This document shows, one piece after another, positions 17,971 to 26,583 of a DNA stretch of 64,000 nucleotides; the first letter of the stretch is position 1, and each line of letters begins with the position of its first letter. The position numbers and the translations under genes were made by a program. The notes beneath the pieces were generated by a model. The model had not been told where the DNA came from. It did not search any database and saw nothing but the letters and a program-made list of their open reading frames with translations. Source of the stretch: Granulicella sp. dw_53 (GTDB taxonomy: Bacteria > Acidobacteriota > Terriglobia > Terriglobales > Acidobacteriaceae); the NCBI RefSeq assembly GCF_018449545.1, contig NZ_JAAVUR010000011.1, positions 62,001 through 126,000 on the forward strand, in the 5' to 3' direction.

Positions 17971-18573
17971 ATGCACTTCCATAGACTCCGAGGCTTCCTT
18001 GTCTCTAACACCTTCGTGCTGCTTTTTGGGCTGTTCCCGGTGGCGGGTTTTGGGCAGCAGGTTGTTCAGCGGGGAGCCTTCGGCAAGCCTGTTCAGGTTT
18101 ACGATGAGACTCAGCTATGGACCACGCCTCTGATGGTTCAATCCGATCATGACATCGAGATATACATCCCTGATGTAACGAGTCCTGACTGGCTCAAGCT
18201 GAATTATCAGAACTTTGAAGACAGAGGGCAGTATGTGCTCTCGATGTTTACGTTTTACAAGACGACGAAGGCTTGCGTTGCCAGTCAGATTGGCTGGGGC
18301 TATGGTGATGCTGAGCATCTCGATGCTTGCATTGATATTGGCTACAGGGTTCGTCAGGCGGTAATAGACACGAATTTGAAGACGGTCACGCTGCTTATGG
18401 CCGCGATGGTGGGACAGGATGGCCAGATTGATCCTGCGTCGATCCAGACCCAATCGCTTGTGCGACGTTGGGTTGAACTTGACCCCAATACGCGGGTGGG
18501 GCTGGAAAAAGCTACTGAGATTGTTACAAAGCAGATGAAGATCTATGACGCTCGACTTCAGAGTGCTCGGTGA
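17971..18573 (+). CDS. Hypothetical secreted protein
   Basis: 200 residues starting ATG 17971, with AAGGG about 7 bp upstream. A signal peptide is clear (hydrophobic TFVLLFGLFPVAGFGQ, cleavage near residue 29). The mature part has mixed polarity, contains two Cys (KACVASQ and LDACIDIGYR) that could pair, and ends in an amphipathic helix. I recognise no family. Base composition is more balanced than the G-rich genes on both sides. It is flanked by palindromic repeats on either side. Confidence 0.7.
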   Translation: MHFHRLRGFLVSNTFVLLFGLFPVAGFGQQVVQRGAFGKPVQVYDETQLWTTPLMVQSDHDIEIYIPDVTSPDWLKLNYQNFEDRGQYVLSMFTFYKTTKACVASQIGWGYGDAEHLDACIDIGYRVRQAVIDTNLKTVTLLMAAMVGQDGQIDPASIQTQSLVRRWVELDPNTRVGLEKATEIVTKQMKIYDARLQSAR

Positions 18574-18621
18574 TGGTTGTTGGTTGCGGTCTTAGTGGTA
18601 ATGAGCGGTTCGGGATTTTGT

Positions 18622-18669
18622 GAATCCCACCCTTCGCTAGAGACAAAGGCGCGAAGGATGGGGCGCCCG
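18622..18669. repeat. Intergenic palindromic repeat, copy 2
   Basis: Arms AATCCCACCCTTCGC and GCGAAGGATGGGGCGCCC enclose a short loop. It is a diverged member of the same family as the copies at 17721 and 18679, and sits head to tail with the latter. Confidence 0.65.
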
Positions 18670-18678
18670 GGCGGTTCG

Positions 18679-18731
18679 CCCGATACCCCACCCTATTTGC
18701 GATGAAGCTGCAAAAAGGGTGGGGCACCCGG
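18679..18731. repeat. Intergenic palindromic repeat, copy 3
   Basis: CCCGATACCCCACCCTATTTGC and GCAAAAAGGGTGGGGCACCCGG form a long imperfect hairpin. The left arm shares GATACCCCACCCTAT exactly with copy 1. It lies about 30 bp before a DinB-like gene. Confidence 0.7.
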
Positions 18732-18764
18732 ATTTGTGGCGGGGATGAGGGGAGGTGGATCTAG

Positions 18765-19259
18765 ATGGTTGAGCCTTGGTTGCGGGGTGGGTTGACGGAG
18801 TTGGATCCTTTGCGGCGTGGGGTGCTGCATGCGTTGGAGTTGGCGGTGGAGGATGTGGCGAAGTGGTGCGGGGAGCTTTCAGAGGCAGAGATGGAGGTGC
18901 GACCTTATGGGGTGGCTCCGGTGGGGTTTCATCTGCGGCATATGGCCCGGAGTCTCGACCGGTTGTTGACTTATGCGGAGGGGGCGTCGTTGAGTATGGC
19001 ACAGCTGAAGAAGCTGCGGTCGGAGATGGAGACGGGTGGGCGGGACGCGACGCTGCTGGAGTTTGCCGAGGGGATGGAGGTGGCGGTGACGCGGGTGAGG
19101 CGGTTTGCTCCGGAGGGGTATTTCGAGGCGCGCAGGGTGGGACGGGAGAAGCTTCCAACTACGGTGGGTGGGCTGCTGGTGCACTGCGCGGAGCATACGC
19201 AACGTCATGCGGGACAGGCGGTGACCACGGCCAAGGTCGTCATGGGGATGCGTGGCTAA
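18765..19259 (+). CDS. DinB-superfamily protein
   Basis: A 164-residue four-helix-bundle protein of the DinB/YfiT metal-binding group. The histidine triad is visible: His56/His59 in FHLRHMARSLDRLL near the end of helix two, and His140, His144 and His148 in LLVHCAEHTQRHAGQ near the C-terminus. GGGAGG lies upstream of ATG 18765. Members act as metal-dependent thiol transferases or hydrolases, some with bacillithiol. That is notable because bshA lies 4 kb away, though a link is only inference. Start and stop are well defined. Confidence 0.83.
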   Translation: MVEPWLRGGLTELDPLRRGVLHALELAVEDVAKWCGELSEAEMEVRPYGVAPVGFHLRHMARSLDRLLTYAEGASLSMAQLKKLRSEMETGGRDATLLEFAEGMEVAVTRVRRFAPEGYFEARRVGREKLPTTVGGLLVHCAEHTQRHAGQAVTTAKVVMGMRG

Positions 19260-19308
19260 GGTAAGATGCTCCTGCCAAGGGTTAAATGAGCGCAGAGGAG
19301 ACTTACGT

Positions 19309-20403
19309 ATGAAGATGGTTCGTGCGGTAGTGTTGGTGGGCAGTCTGTTAGCGGCTTCGGGAGCGGGTGTGGCGCAGCAGAGCTACTTCACCAACTGGCC
19401 GGCTGGGGTGGCTCCGAATGAGGTGGGGAAGCGGGTTGCGGAGCACTTTGTTACGAGTCCGCACCAGTACATCAGCGCGAAGAATACGACGCTGCACTAC
19501 TCGGAGGTGGCGACCTGGTATGGCTCTTTGACGTTTGCGAAGCTGACGCACGATAGCGCGCTGCAGGCCGCGCTGGTGAAGAAGTTTGAGCCTCTGATGC
19601 CGGGCGGGGCGGAGGCGAAGCTGATTCCGCAGAGACGTCATGTGGATGACTCGATCTTTGGGATCGTTCCGCTGGAGATTGGGATTCAGACGAAGGATGC
19701 GAAGTATCTGAGCTATGGGAAGAGCTGGGCGGACCGGCAGTGGGAGAATCCGCAGCCGGATGGGTTGTCGGCGGAGACGCGGTACTGGATCGACGATATG
19801 TACATGCTGACGATCCTGCAGTTGGAGGCTTACAGGGCGACCGGGGATAAGAAGTATCTGGACCGCGATGCGAAGGAGATGGCCGCGTATCTGGACAAGC
19901 TGCAGCAGCCGAATGGGCTGTTCTTCCATGCTCCGGATGTACCGTTCTACTGGGGGCGCGGGGATGGTTGGGTGGCTGCCGGGATGGCGGAGATGTTGAG
20001 CGAGTTGCCGCAGGGTCATCCGCAGCGGGCGCGGATTTTGAAGGGCTATCGGGAGATGATGGCGGCACTGCTGAAGTATCAGGGGAAGGATGGGATGTGG
20101 CGGCAGCTGATCGATAAAGAAGAGTCGTGGCCGGAGAGCTCAAGCTCGGCGATGTTCAGCTTTGCGTTGATCTCCGGGGTGAAGCATGGCTGGCTGGATG
20201 CAAGGATGTACGGGCCTGCGGCTCGGCGGGGATGGATTGCGGTGGTGGGGTATATCGACCAGAATCAGGACATCACCAGCGTGTGCGAGGGGACTGGCAA
20301 GCTGAACGATCTGCCGTATTATCTTGCGCGGCGGAGGCGGACCGGGGACTTTCACGGGCAGGCTCCAGTGATGTGGGCGGCTAGTGCGCTGATGCGGCCT
20401 TAA
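19309..20403 (+). CDS. Glycoside hydrolase family 88/105 (unsaturated uronyl hydrolase)
   Basis: A secreted (alpha/alpha)6-barrel enzyme expected to remove unsaturated uronic acids from pectin or rhamnogalacturonan oligomers left by polysaccharide lyases. ATG 19309 has GAGGAG upstream and a signal peptide (VVLVGSLLAASGAGVAQQ); 364 residues. Key segments are RYWIDDMYMLTILQLEAYRAT with the conserved Asp pair, and FYWGRGDGWVAAGMAEML with the catalytic-type Asp. The C-terminal WPESSSSAMFSFALI completes the family pattern. No lyase or transporter is nearby, so it appears to act alone here. Confidence 0.9.
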   Translation: MKMVRAVVLVGSLLAASGAGVAQQSYFTNWPAGVAPNEVGKRVAEHFVTSPHQYISAKNTTLHYSEVATWYGSLTFAKLTHDSALQAALVKKFEPLMPGGAEAKLIPQRRHVDDSIFGIVPLEIGIQTKDAKYLSYGKSWADRQWENPQPDGLSAETRYWIDDMYMLTILQLEAYRATGDKKYLDRDAKEMAAYLDKLQQPNGLFFHAPDVPFYWGRGDGWVAAGMAEMLSELPQGHPQRARILKGYREMMAALLKYQGKDGMWRQLIDKEESWPESSSSAMFSFALISGVKHGWLDARMYGPAARRGWIAVVGYIDQNQDITSVCEGTGKLNDLPYYLARRRRTGDFHGQAPVMWAASALMRP

Positions 20404-20530
20404 TGGGATCTTGCAGAGAACTGACGAGTGCGGACTTCGCAGGTTAGGACGGATTTCAAGGCGTAACGGTGATGAAAGGGATTACTGCTTGATAAGAGCG
20501 GATTGTTTTGTTGGTTGGTTTTGTGAGGGC

Positions 20531-20576
20531 GGCGCTTAATCCAGAAGTTCTAGGTTGGGCTTGAGGATTAAGCGCC
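20531..20576. terminator. Hairpin between GH88/105 gene and ribA
   Basis: A 12-bp perfect stem (GGCGCTTAATCC / GGATTAAGCGCC) with a 22-nt loop between convergent genes. There is no strong T-tract, so this is a terminator by position. Confidence 0.5.
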
Positions 20577-20595
20577 TCCGGGGATTGCAGATGGG

Positions 20596-21261
20596 CTAGA
20601 TTACGAGGTGGCCCATCTTTTCGCGCTTGGTTTCGAGGTAGCGGGCGTTTTCGTCGGATTCGGGGACGAGCGCGGAGATGCGTTCGACGACCATGATTCC
20701 AGCGGATACAAGAGCGTCTACTTTTTCTGGGTTGTTGGTGATGAGACGCACGGCTTCCACATCGAGCATCTTGAGGATGGCGGCGGGGAGCTCGTAGGCG
20801 CGGCAGTCGGCTTTATAGCCTAGTTCCAAGTTGGCCTCGATGGTGTCGCGACCCTGCTCCTGAAGCTCGTAGGCTTGGAGTTTGGCCATGAGACCGATGC
20901 CGCGGCCCTCCTGGTTCTCGTAGAGCAGGATGCCGGCGCCGGCGTCGGCGATGGTGGCGAGGGCGAGTTCGAGTTGTTGGCGGCAGTCGCAACGGAGGGA
21001 GTGGAAGACGTCTCCGGTGAGGCATTGGGAGTGGATGCGGACGATGGGAGGCGCTGCGTGGATGTCTCCCATGACGAGAGCGACGGCGGATTCGACGCGG
21101 ACGGCAGGAGCTGGGATGGCGGCGTTGCAGGGTTCAGGCGTTTCGATGATGCCTTCAAAGCCGAGGATGCGAAAGTGCCCCCAACGGGTTGGAAGGTCTG
21201 CATCGGCTAGCTTACGAACGCTGGAGAAGGGCATTAGCTGATTATACGGTTCCGGCTGCAT
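20596..21261 (-). CDS. ribA: GTP cyclohydrolase II
   Basis: First step of riboflavin synthesis, converting GTP to diaminohydroxy-ribosylaminopyrimidine phosphate. Zinc ligands lie in HSQCLTGDVFHSLRCDCR, and the catalytic region is ENQEGRGIGLMAK. NNPEKV follows in the C-terminal third. At 221 residues it is a stand-alone RibA, not fused to RibB. ATG 21234 (nine codons in) is an equally possible start; neither has a strong ribosome site. No other rib genes are in the window. Confidence 0.95.
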   Translation of the reverse strand: MQPEPYNQLMPFSSVRKLADADLPTRWGHFRILGFEGIIETPEPCNAAIPAPAVRVESAVALVMGDIHAAPPIVRIHSQCLTGDVFHSLRCDCRQQLELALATIADAGAGILLYENQEGRGIGLMAKLQAYELQEQGRDTIEANLELGYKADCRAYELPAAILKMLDVEAVRLITNNPEKVDALVSAGIMVVERISALVPESDENARYLETKREKMGHLVI

Positions 21262-21475
21262 GGGAGATTAGACTCAGGCGGATGTGGTTTTGATGCCAGG
21301 ACATGGAGCGGGTGACAGAATGCTGACAAAAAAGGTGACGGGGTTTGGCGGGGAATTTTTTAGTGGTGACGGTGTAACTGGCGTTTGTGTCTTGAGCGTG
21401 GTGCGGCTGGTTGGCCTTGAGGTCGCTCTTGGTGGTGTCGTGTTGTTTTTTCGACGGCGGGATTAGAGTAGTGGG

Positions 21476-22888
21476 ATGACACAGCTCGATCCGAAGCTGA
21501 TCCTGGTAACGCTGCTGATAGAGCTGGGAGTGGCGGCGGCGGTGTCGAGTTCGCTGGCGCGGTCTAGTACCTTCAAGCGGCTATTGTTGACGCGGGAGCG
21601 GACGTCAAAGCAGACGGTAGGGCTGATCGCGTGGATTTGCGTGCCTTTAACGCTGGGAGTGTGGGTACGGGTGACGGTGCCGAACTTTCTGGCGGCGGAT
21701 ATCTCGTTTGAGACGACGATTCTGCTGGGGATTCTGGTGGGGCCGCTGGCCGGGATGGCGGGAGGAGCGGTGCTGGCGATTCCGGCGGTGCTGCACCACG
21801 AGTATTGGGCTTTGCCGGTGAATCTGGCGGTGGCGGCGATTGCGGGGTCGTTCGGGCGGTTCGCGAGTACCGAGGAGGTGTGGTCGTTCTCGCCGATGAT
21901 CGACCTGAGCATCTACCACTGGGTGACACGGAATCTGCGGCGGCCGCATCTGGACCGGCAGATTTTGCTTCTGTTGCTGATTACGGCGATGCAGCTTGGG
22001 ACGAGTATGCTGGCGCGGTTCTATCCGCGGCACTTCTTTGAGCTGCGATCGGATGACTGGTGGGTGGAGCTGGCGATCTGTGCGACGGCTCCAATTGTGG
22101 TGGGGATTCCGCTGAAGATATGGAACGCGATCCGGATTCAACAGAAGCTGGAGGAGCAGGGAAGGCTGCTGCTGGAGGCTCGGCTGGATGCGCTGCAACG
22201 GCAGATCAATCCGCACTTTCTCTTCAATACGCTGAACTCGATTACGTCGCTGGTGCGGTCGGAGCCGGAGTTGGCGCGGGAGATGATCGTGAAGCTGGCG
22301 AATATTCTGCGGGTGCTACTGAAGGATCGTGAGGCGTTTGTGCCGTTCAGCGAGGAGCTGGCGTTCACGGACGATTATCTGGATATCGAGGTGGTGCGGT
22401 TCGGCCATAAGCTGAGGGTGGTGAAGGAGATCGCGGCGGATACGCTGCATGTCGTCGTACCGGGGATGTTGCTCCAGCCGCTGATTGAAAACAGCATCAA
22501 GCATGGGCTGGAGCCGCGAATTGGCGGGGGAACGGTGACGCTGCGAAGCCGGATTACGGAGGGGGGGCGGCTGCTGATCGAGGTCGAGGATGACGGGGTG
22601 GGGATGGATCCGGAGCGGAAATCGGCTACGGGGAATGGATTGGTGAAGCCGGGGACGGGGATCGGTATGCGGAATGTCCGGGAGCGGATGCAGGTGCTCT
22701 ATGGGGAGCTGGCTCAGGTGGAGATGGTGAGCCGGCCAGGGCGGGGAACGAAGGTCACTCTGATGATGCCGGTGTTGGATGCGGGCGCGGAGAACTGGAC
22801 GCGGGTGGCGGCGGAGGCGGCGAGGGCGGCGTTAGGTACGGCGAGTCATCTGGTGGAGGATGCGGTGCGGGCGATGACGCGCTCGTAG
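21476..22888 (+). CDS. LytS/YehU-type membrane histidine kinase
   Basis: A 470-residue sensor kinase. The N-terminal ~220 residues hold about six hydrophobic segments resembling a 5TM-LYT sensor. A linker helix (QQKLEEQGRLLLEARLDAL) leads to the His_kinase box QRQINPHFLFNTLNSI with the phosphorylatable His. An HATPase domain follows, with PLIENSIKHG (N box), DDGVGMD (G1) and GTGIGMRNVRERM (G2). No LytTR response regulator is adjacent, so it is an orphan here. Its 3' end overlaps convergent bshA by 43 bp. Confidence 0.9.
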   Translation: MTQLDPKLILVTLLIELGVAAAVSSSLARSSTFKRLLLTRERTSKQTVGLIAWICVPLTLGVWVRVTVPNFLAADISFETTILLGILVGPLAGMAGGAVLAIPAVLHHEYWALPVNLAVAAIAGSFGRFASTEEVWSFSPMIDLSIYHWVTRNLRRPHLDRQILLLLLITAMQLGTSMLARFYPRHFFELRSDDWWVELAICATAPIVVGIPLKIWNAIRIQQKLEEQGRLLLEARLDALQRQINPHFLFNTLNSITSLVRSEPELAREMIVKLANILRVLLKDREAFVPFSEELAFTDDYLDIEVVRFGHKLRVVKEIAADTLHVVVPGMLLQPLIENSIKHGLEPRIGGGTVTLRSRITEGGRLLIEVEDDGVGMDPERKSATGNGLVKPGTGIGMRNVRERMQVLYGELAQVEMVSRPGRGTKVTLMMPVLDAGAENWTRVAAEAARAALGTASHLVEDAVRAMTRS

Positions 22889-24036
22889 TAGTCCTCGTAG
22901 ATGGGGATGATGCGGGAGGTGCAGAAGTGGTCCTGGGCGGTCTTGCGGGCGGCGCGGGACATGGCTTCGTAGCGGGGTAGATCCGAGAGCAGGGCTATGG
23001 CGGCGGTGGCCATGGATTCAATGTCGCCTACTTCGAAGAGGAGGCCGTTGCTGTTGTCTTCGATGAGTTCGGGGACGCCACCGACACGGGTGCCGATGGC
23101 GGGAACGCTGCACGCCATGGCTTCGAGGGCAGCAAGGCCGAAGGACTCCATTTCGCTGGGCATGAGCATGAGGTCGGCGAGGGGGAGGAGCTCGTTGACG
23201 TTATCCTGCTTGCCGAGGAAGTGGATGCGGTCCTGGACCTTGAGCCGGCGGGCGAGGAACTCGGCGGCGGAGCGGTCGGGGCCGTCACCGATGAGCATGA
23301 GGCGGGCGGGCAGGGCTGCCGCTACGCGGGCGAAGACCTCGATGACGTCGAGGACGCGTTTGACGGGGCGAAAGTTGGAGAGGTGGACGAGGAGTTTTTC
23401 TTCGGGAGCTGCGAAGCGGGGGCGCATGGCGGCGACGAGCTCCGGCTTGCGGACGTAGACGTCGCAGTTGACGAAGTTGCGGATGACCTCGATCTCCGAG
23501 GTGATGCCGAAGGCTTCGCGGGTACGGTCGCGGAGGTGGCTGGAGATGCTGGTGACTCCGTCGGACTGAGTAATGCCGAAGCGGGTGACGGGCAGGTAGG
23601 AGGGATCGAGGCCGACGAGGGTGATGTCGGTGCCGTGGAGGGTGGTGAGGATGGGGAGGGTGCGGCCAGGGGTGTCGCCGGGCTGGCGCTGGAGCATCTG
23701 GGTCTGGATCATCTGGCGGGCGAGGATAGCGCTGACGGAGTGGGGGATGGCGTAGTGGACGTGGAGGAGATCGAGGGAGTAGAACTCGGCGACCTCGGCC
23801 ATGCGGGTGGCGAGGGCGAGATCGTAGGGCGGGTGCTCGAAGAGCGGGTAGTTCGAGACCGCTACCTCGTGGAAGTAGATGTTGGCCTCGCGACCGGTGA
23901 GGCGGAAGGGTTGGGAGTAGGTGATGAAGTGAATCTCATGGCCGCGGGCGGCGAGTTCGATGCCGAGCTCAGTCGCGACGACTCCGGAGCCGCCGTAGGT
24001 GGGATAGCAGGTGATACCGATCTTGCGGGGAGACAT
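22846..24036 (-). CDS. bshA: N-acetyl-alpha-D-glucosaminyl L-malate synthase
   Basis: GT4 enzyme making GlcNAc-malate, the first step of bacillithiol synthesis. The 396-residue protein begins KIGITCYPTYGGSGVVATEL, the BshA hallmark. It continues with HVHYAIPHSVSA, LTTLHGTDITLVG, VIRNFVNCDVY, HLSNFRPVKRVLDV and the GT4 C-terminal ESFGLAALEAMACSVPAIGT. Acidobacteria are known bacillithiol producers. BshB (LmbE family) and BshC are not in the window; a different deacetylase family lies 85 bp upstream. The last codons overlap the convergent kinase gene. Confidence 0.92.
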   Translation of the reverse strand: MSPRKIGITCYPTYGGSGVVATELGIELAARGHEIHFITYSQPFRLTGREANIYFHEVAVSNYPLFEHPPYDLALATRMAEVAEFYSLDLLHVHYAIPHSVSAILARQMIQTQMLQRQPGDTPGRTLPILTTLHGTDITLVGLDPSYLPVTRFGITQSDGVTSISSHLRDRTREAFGITSEIEVIRNFVNCDVYVRKPELVAAMRPRFAAPEEKLLVHLSNFRPVKRVLDVIEVFARVAAALPARLMLIGDGPDRSAAEFLARRLKVQDRIHFLGKQDNVNELLPLADLMLMPSEMESFGLAALEAMACSVPAIGTRVGGVPELIEDNSNGLLFEVGDIESMATAAIALLSDLPRYEAMSRAARKTAQDHFCTSRIIPIYEDYYERVIARTASSTR

Positions 24037-24121
24037 GAGGTCGTTTGCCTAGCTCTTAAAATTAAGAACTTCTCTTTCTATAAAACTGAGGGCTGAAAGT
24101 CTAAGGACTTCTTTTATTTCT

Positions 24122-25051
24122 TTATAAAATTTTCTCGTACCCAGTATTGGGTTGAAAACGTCCCAGCTTGCGCATAGCGCCCATGAAGCCAAGGTCTCCG
24201 TAGTGGATGAGTTCGGGAGCGCCGGGTTGCAATATTCTTTGTGGCAAGACCTTGAGCAGAGCTTCGCGTTCGACATCGCGCGTGCCGCGGAGGCGGGTGG
24301 TGATGGCGTCCAGATCGGGATCGTTGTAGCCGGGGTGGCAGCAGAACTCGAAGAGGCCTTCGGAGGGGAGGGCGGCCAGCGTCTCGGCTAGGGTGTTGGC
24401 GTTGAGGTGACCGGTGGCGGAGATTCCGAGGGTGCCGTCTGTGGTGAGAACGTGATTGTGAACGATCTGCGGAATGCGCATGAAGCGGGCTTGCTGGCTG
24501 TTGAGCGCGTAGATCTGGAGACGGCGGAGGAGGCCGCCGTGACCCAGGGCCCGGGTGAAGGAGGGCTCGAACGGGTTGCGGATTGCTCCGATGGAGGCTC
24601 GTTGGGCGAGATGGAGCAGGGGGCGGGCGACGGCGGAGAAGAGGTGGGTATGTTTGTGGGTGTCGAGGTGGGTGACGTCGATTCCGGCGCGCTGGAGTTT
24701 TTGGAGCTGGGCTAAGGCTTCACGTTCGATGTCGTCTTCGTGGATATCGCCACGAAGCAGGGCCTGGGTGAAGTCGATGAGGCTGGGACGGAGGGTTTTG
24801 CCATCGCTGCCTATCAGCGTGGGAATGCTTTGAGGGTGGGCCACGGGAGTGCCATCGACCAAGGTGATGTGGCAGCCTACGCCGAGGGTAGGGTTGGCGT
24901 GAGCGATGGCTACGGCATCGTCAAAGGCGGGGCCGGTTGCCATGAGGGTCGCGGAGGTGAGGACACCTGCCTGGTGGAGTTCGGCGATAGCCCGGTTGAC
25001 GCCTGGGGTTAGGCCGAAGTCGTCCGCGTTGAGGATGAGGCGGGGAGGCAT
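24122..25051 (-). CDS. ChbG/HpnK-family carbohydrate deacetylase
   Basis: A 309-residue YdjC-fold metal-dependent deacetylase. The family start LILNADDFGLTPGVNRAI has the Asp pair at 10-11. Metal-binding His residues lie in HLDTHKHTHLF (about 126-136) and a catalytic-type His in FEFCCHPGYNDPDL. Characterised members deacetylate GlcNAc units (ChbG) or act in hopanoid glycolipid assembly (HpnK). It is probably cotranscribed with bshA, which makes a GlcNAc conjugate. Whether it acts in that pathway is unknown. Confidence 0.85.
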   Translation of the reverse strand: MPPRLILNADDFGLTPGVNRAIAELHQAGVLTSATLMATGPAFDDAVAIAHANPTLGVGCHITLVDGTPVAHPQSIPTLIGSDGKTLRPSLIDFTQALLRGDIHEDDIEREALAQLQKLQRAGIDVTHLDTHKHTHLFSAVARPLLHLAQRASIGAIRNPFEPSFTRALGHGGLLRRLQIYALNSQQARFMRIPQIVHNHVLTTDGTLGISATGHLNANTLAETLAALPSEGLFEFCCHPGYNDPDLDAITTRLRGTRDVEREALLKVLPQRILQPGAPELIHYGDLGFMGAMRKLGRFQPNTGYEKIL

Positions 25052-25193
25052 GGAGGCGATCTAGAGCTTGGACCGGACGATCAAGAGTCCAAGAGGTCGT
25101 GAACAGATGGCGTTGTGTGCGATGGCTTACAAGCGAAATGGAGGGCAATGGTGATTCTGCTCGCCGGTTCAACTCTTTTGATTCAAGGGAGTT

Positions 25194-25270
<77 letters not shown>

Positions 25271-25451
25271 ACTCCTTGGGCTATGCCTAAGTGTATGGCA
25301 GGCAAAGAGAGGATGCAATGCGGGAGGCTACTTATTCTTGCCTAAACGTCCTTCTGTTGGAGGTGGATCCAGCAGGAGTGCCCTTTTCGTGGGAAGATGT
25401 TCGGCTTCTCTGCGGGGCAGCCAGCATCTTTCAACGATTCGGAGGTGGAGT

Positions 25452-25711
25452 TTAGTTGGCGCCTGCGAGATCCAATAAAGTTTCGACAGTTTCTTCCGGA
25501 GCAGTCAGCATGCACAAATGTGTGGTGTCGAGCGTGGCTATGCGGACGGCTGGCCCCGGCTAAGCAGCTCCTGGGTCTGGTCAAAGTGCCGCGAGAGATT
25601 GCCGATGCAACGAACGTAGCTCTCATAGAGATATGGGAAGGGTCGCGGTAACGCCTCGACCGGGTTGAAGAGGCTTTGCCAAGGGTGGTCCACGAGACGG
25701 AGAGCTACGAA
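25452..25711 (-). pseudogene. C-terminal remnant of an alpha/beta hydrolase (frameshifted)
   Basis: Translation of the minus strand from 25711 gives WQSLFNPVEALPRPFPYLYE, continuing through SYVRC...HFDQTQELLSRGQPSA to a stop. One base out of frame it continues VRIATLDTTHLCMLTAPEET and ends at a stop at 25452. This fits the last ~85 residues of an esterase-like alpha/beta hydrolase, with the catalytic His in LDTTH. An in-frame TAA precedes the segment. The N-terminal two thirds, including the nucleophile elbow, are not found upstream, so this is a decayed fragment. Family call is from pattern memory. Confidence 0.5.
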
Positions 25712-25900
25712 TTAGATTGTCGCCGGGTCGGTCAGTCGGAGGAACGACAGGGCGACAGGAGGGATGGGCTTATTCTCGTTTTTGAGAGAGACCCATGTGG
25801 TCAGAAGTTCGTGCGGAAGATAGTCGGCTAACGCCTTTTCAGCTTCAGGGCGAAGGCATCGAGATGGATCATCGATTCCATTCGTGGCATACATGTTCAT
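25712..25900 (-). CDS. Doubtful small reading frame upstream of hydrolase remnant
   Basis: 62 codons in the same frame as the remnant, ending at TAA 25712-25714. The sequence is plausible protein (EAEKALADYLPHELLTTWVS) but matches no family I know, and the ribosome site is weak. It may be part of the same decayed gene. Confidence 0.25.
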   Translation of the reverse strand: MNMYATNGIDDPSRCLRPEAEKALADYLPHELLTTWVSLKNENKPIPPVALSFLRLTDPATI

Positions 25901-26181
25901 TGGTCGTCACCGTAAAGAGGACATAAAAATTGCAGGATGTTAGCCATCCTGCGAGGTGGGAGAGGTGTTCCTTAATGCAAGTCGACAAATTTAAGTTTGC
26001 CGATCAAGGGATTTCTGATCTCTCGATCAACGCGATTCATTCTGTCATCGCAATAATTGTTCTGATGGGAAAACAAGATGGTGGCGCGCTTATTCCTTGT
26101 CTGCTGTGCGAGACCGTGACTGGTAAATAAATTTTGGTAATACGCTGGAAGGCGTATGGATTACTGTGGCTCGGACCGCTA
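25901..26181. other. Non-coding or decayed stretch
   Basis: No supported gene between the decayed region and arsR. A short plus-strand frame ending at 26130 has no recognisable similarity. Confidence 0.45.
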
Positions 26182-26475
26182 CTAGCGACTTACCTTCGGG
26201 CCGATCCGGGTCAAGAACTTGATGTATTCAGCAAATTTCTCAGGAACGACGCGGTAGTAGACGTTGAGGCCTTCTTTGCGAGAGGTGATTAGTTCCAGAT
26301 CGTGCAGCACCTTGAGATGATGCGAGAGCGTAGCCGAGGAGATCGGATGTTTCGCGTGCATCTCGCCACAGAAGAGCTCATCGTGTTCTGCGATCTGTGA
26401 ATAGATTGCGAGACGGTTCGGGTCTCCCAGGGCTTTTCCAATCTGTGCAACCTCGAAGTCCGTCATTTTTTTCAT
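26182..26475 (-). CDS. ArsR-family repressor
   Basis: A 97-residue winged helix-turn-helix regulator. IGKALGDPNRLAIYSQIAEH forms the first helices and HPISSATLSHHLKVLHDLEL the recognition helix. The beta wing is LITSRKEGLNVYYRV. No CVC metal box is present; Cys36 in LFCGEMH is the only cysteine, so it is probably not a classical metal sensor. It is divergent from the RND efflux operon, with two small palindromes between them, and most likely represses that operon and itself. Confidence 0.92.
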   Translation of the reverse strand: MKKMTDFEVAQIGKALGDPNRLAIYSQIAEHDELFCGEMHAKHPISSATLSHHLKVLHDLELITSRKEGLNVYYRVVPEKFAEYIKFLTRIGPKVSR

Positions 26476-26544
26476 ATTGAATAAGACTGGGTTCTGCGTG
26501 TTGTTGGTAAATCGATTGTTGTGAGATGCTCCAGCACATTTTGA

Positions 26545-26583
26545 ATCGAACTATTTCGATACTAATCTAAATACTCGTCGAGT
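26545..26583. promoter_or_regulatory. Candidate ArsR operators in the efflux promoter
   Basis: Two inverted repeats lie between the divergent genes: ATCGAA-ctat-TTCGAT (26545-26560) and ACTCG-t-CGAGT (26573-26583, nearly extendable to AATACTCG/CGAGTGTT). They lie 34-72 bp before the pump start, the expected place for a repressor. Confidence 0.5.

Noticed and set aside
21284..21466. 60-codon frame before the LytS-type kinase
   Set aside because: Weak start, no recognisable features, ends 10 bp before the kinase; probably leader DNA.
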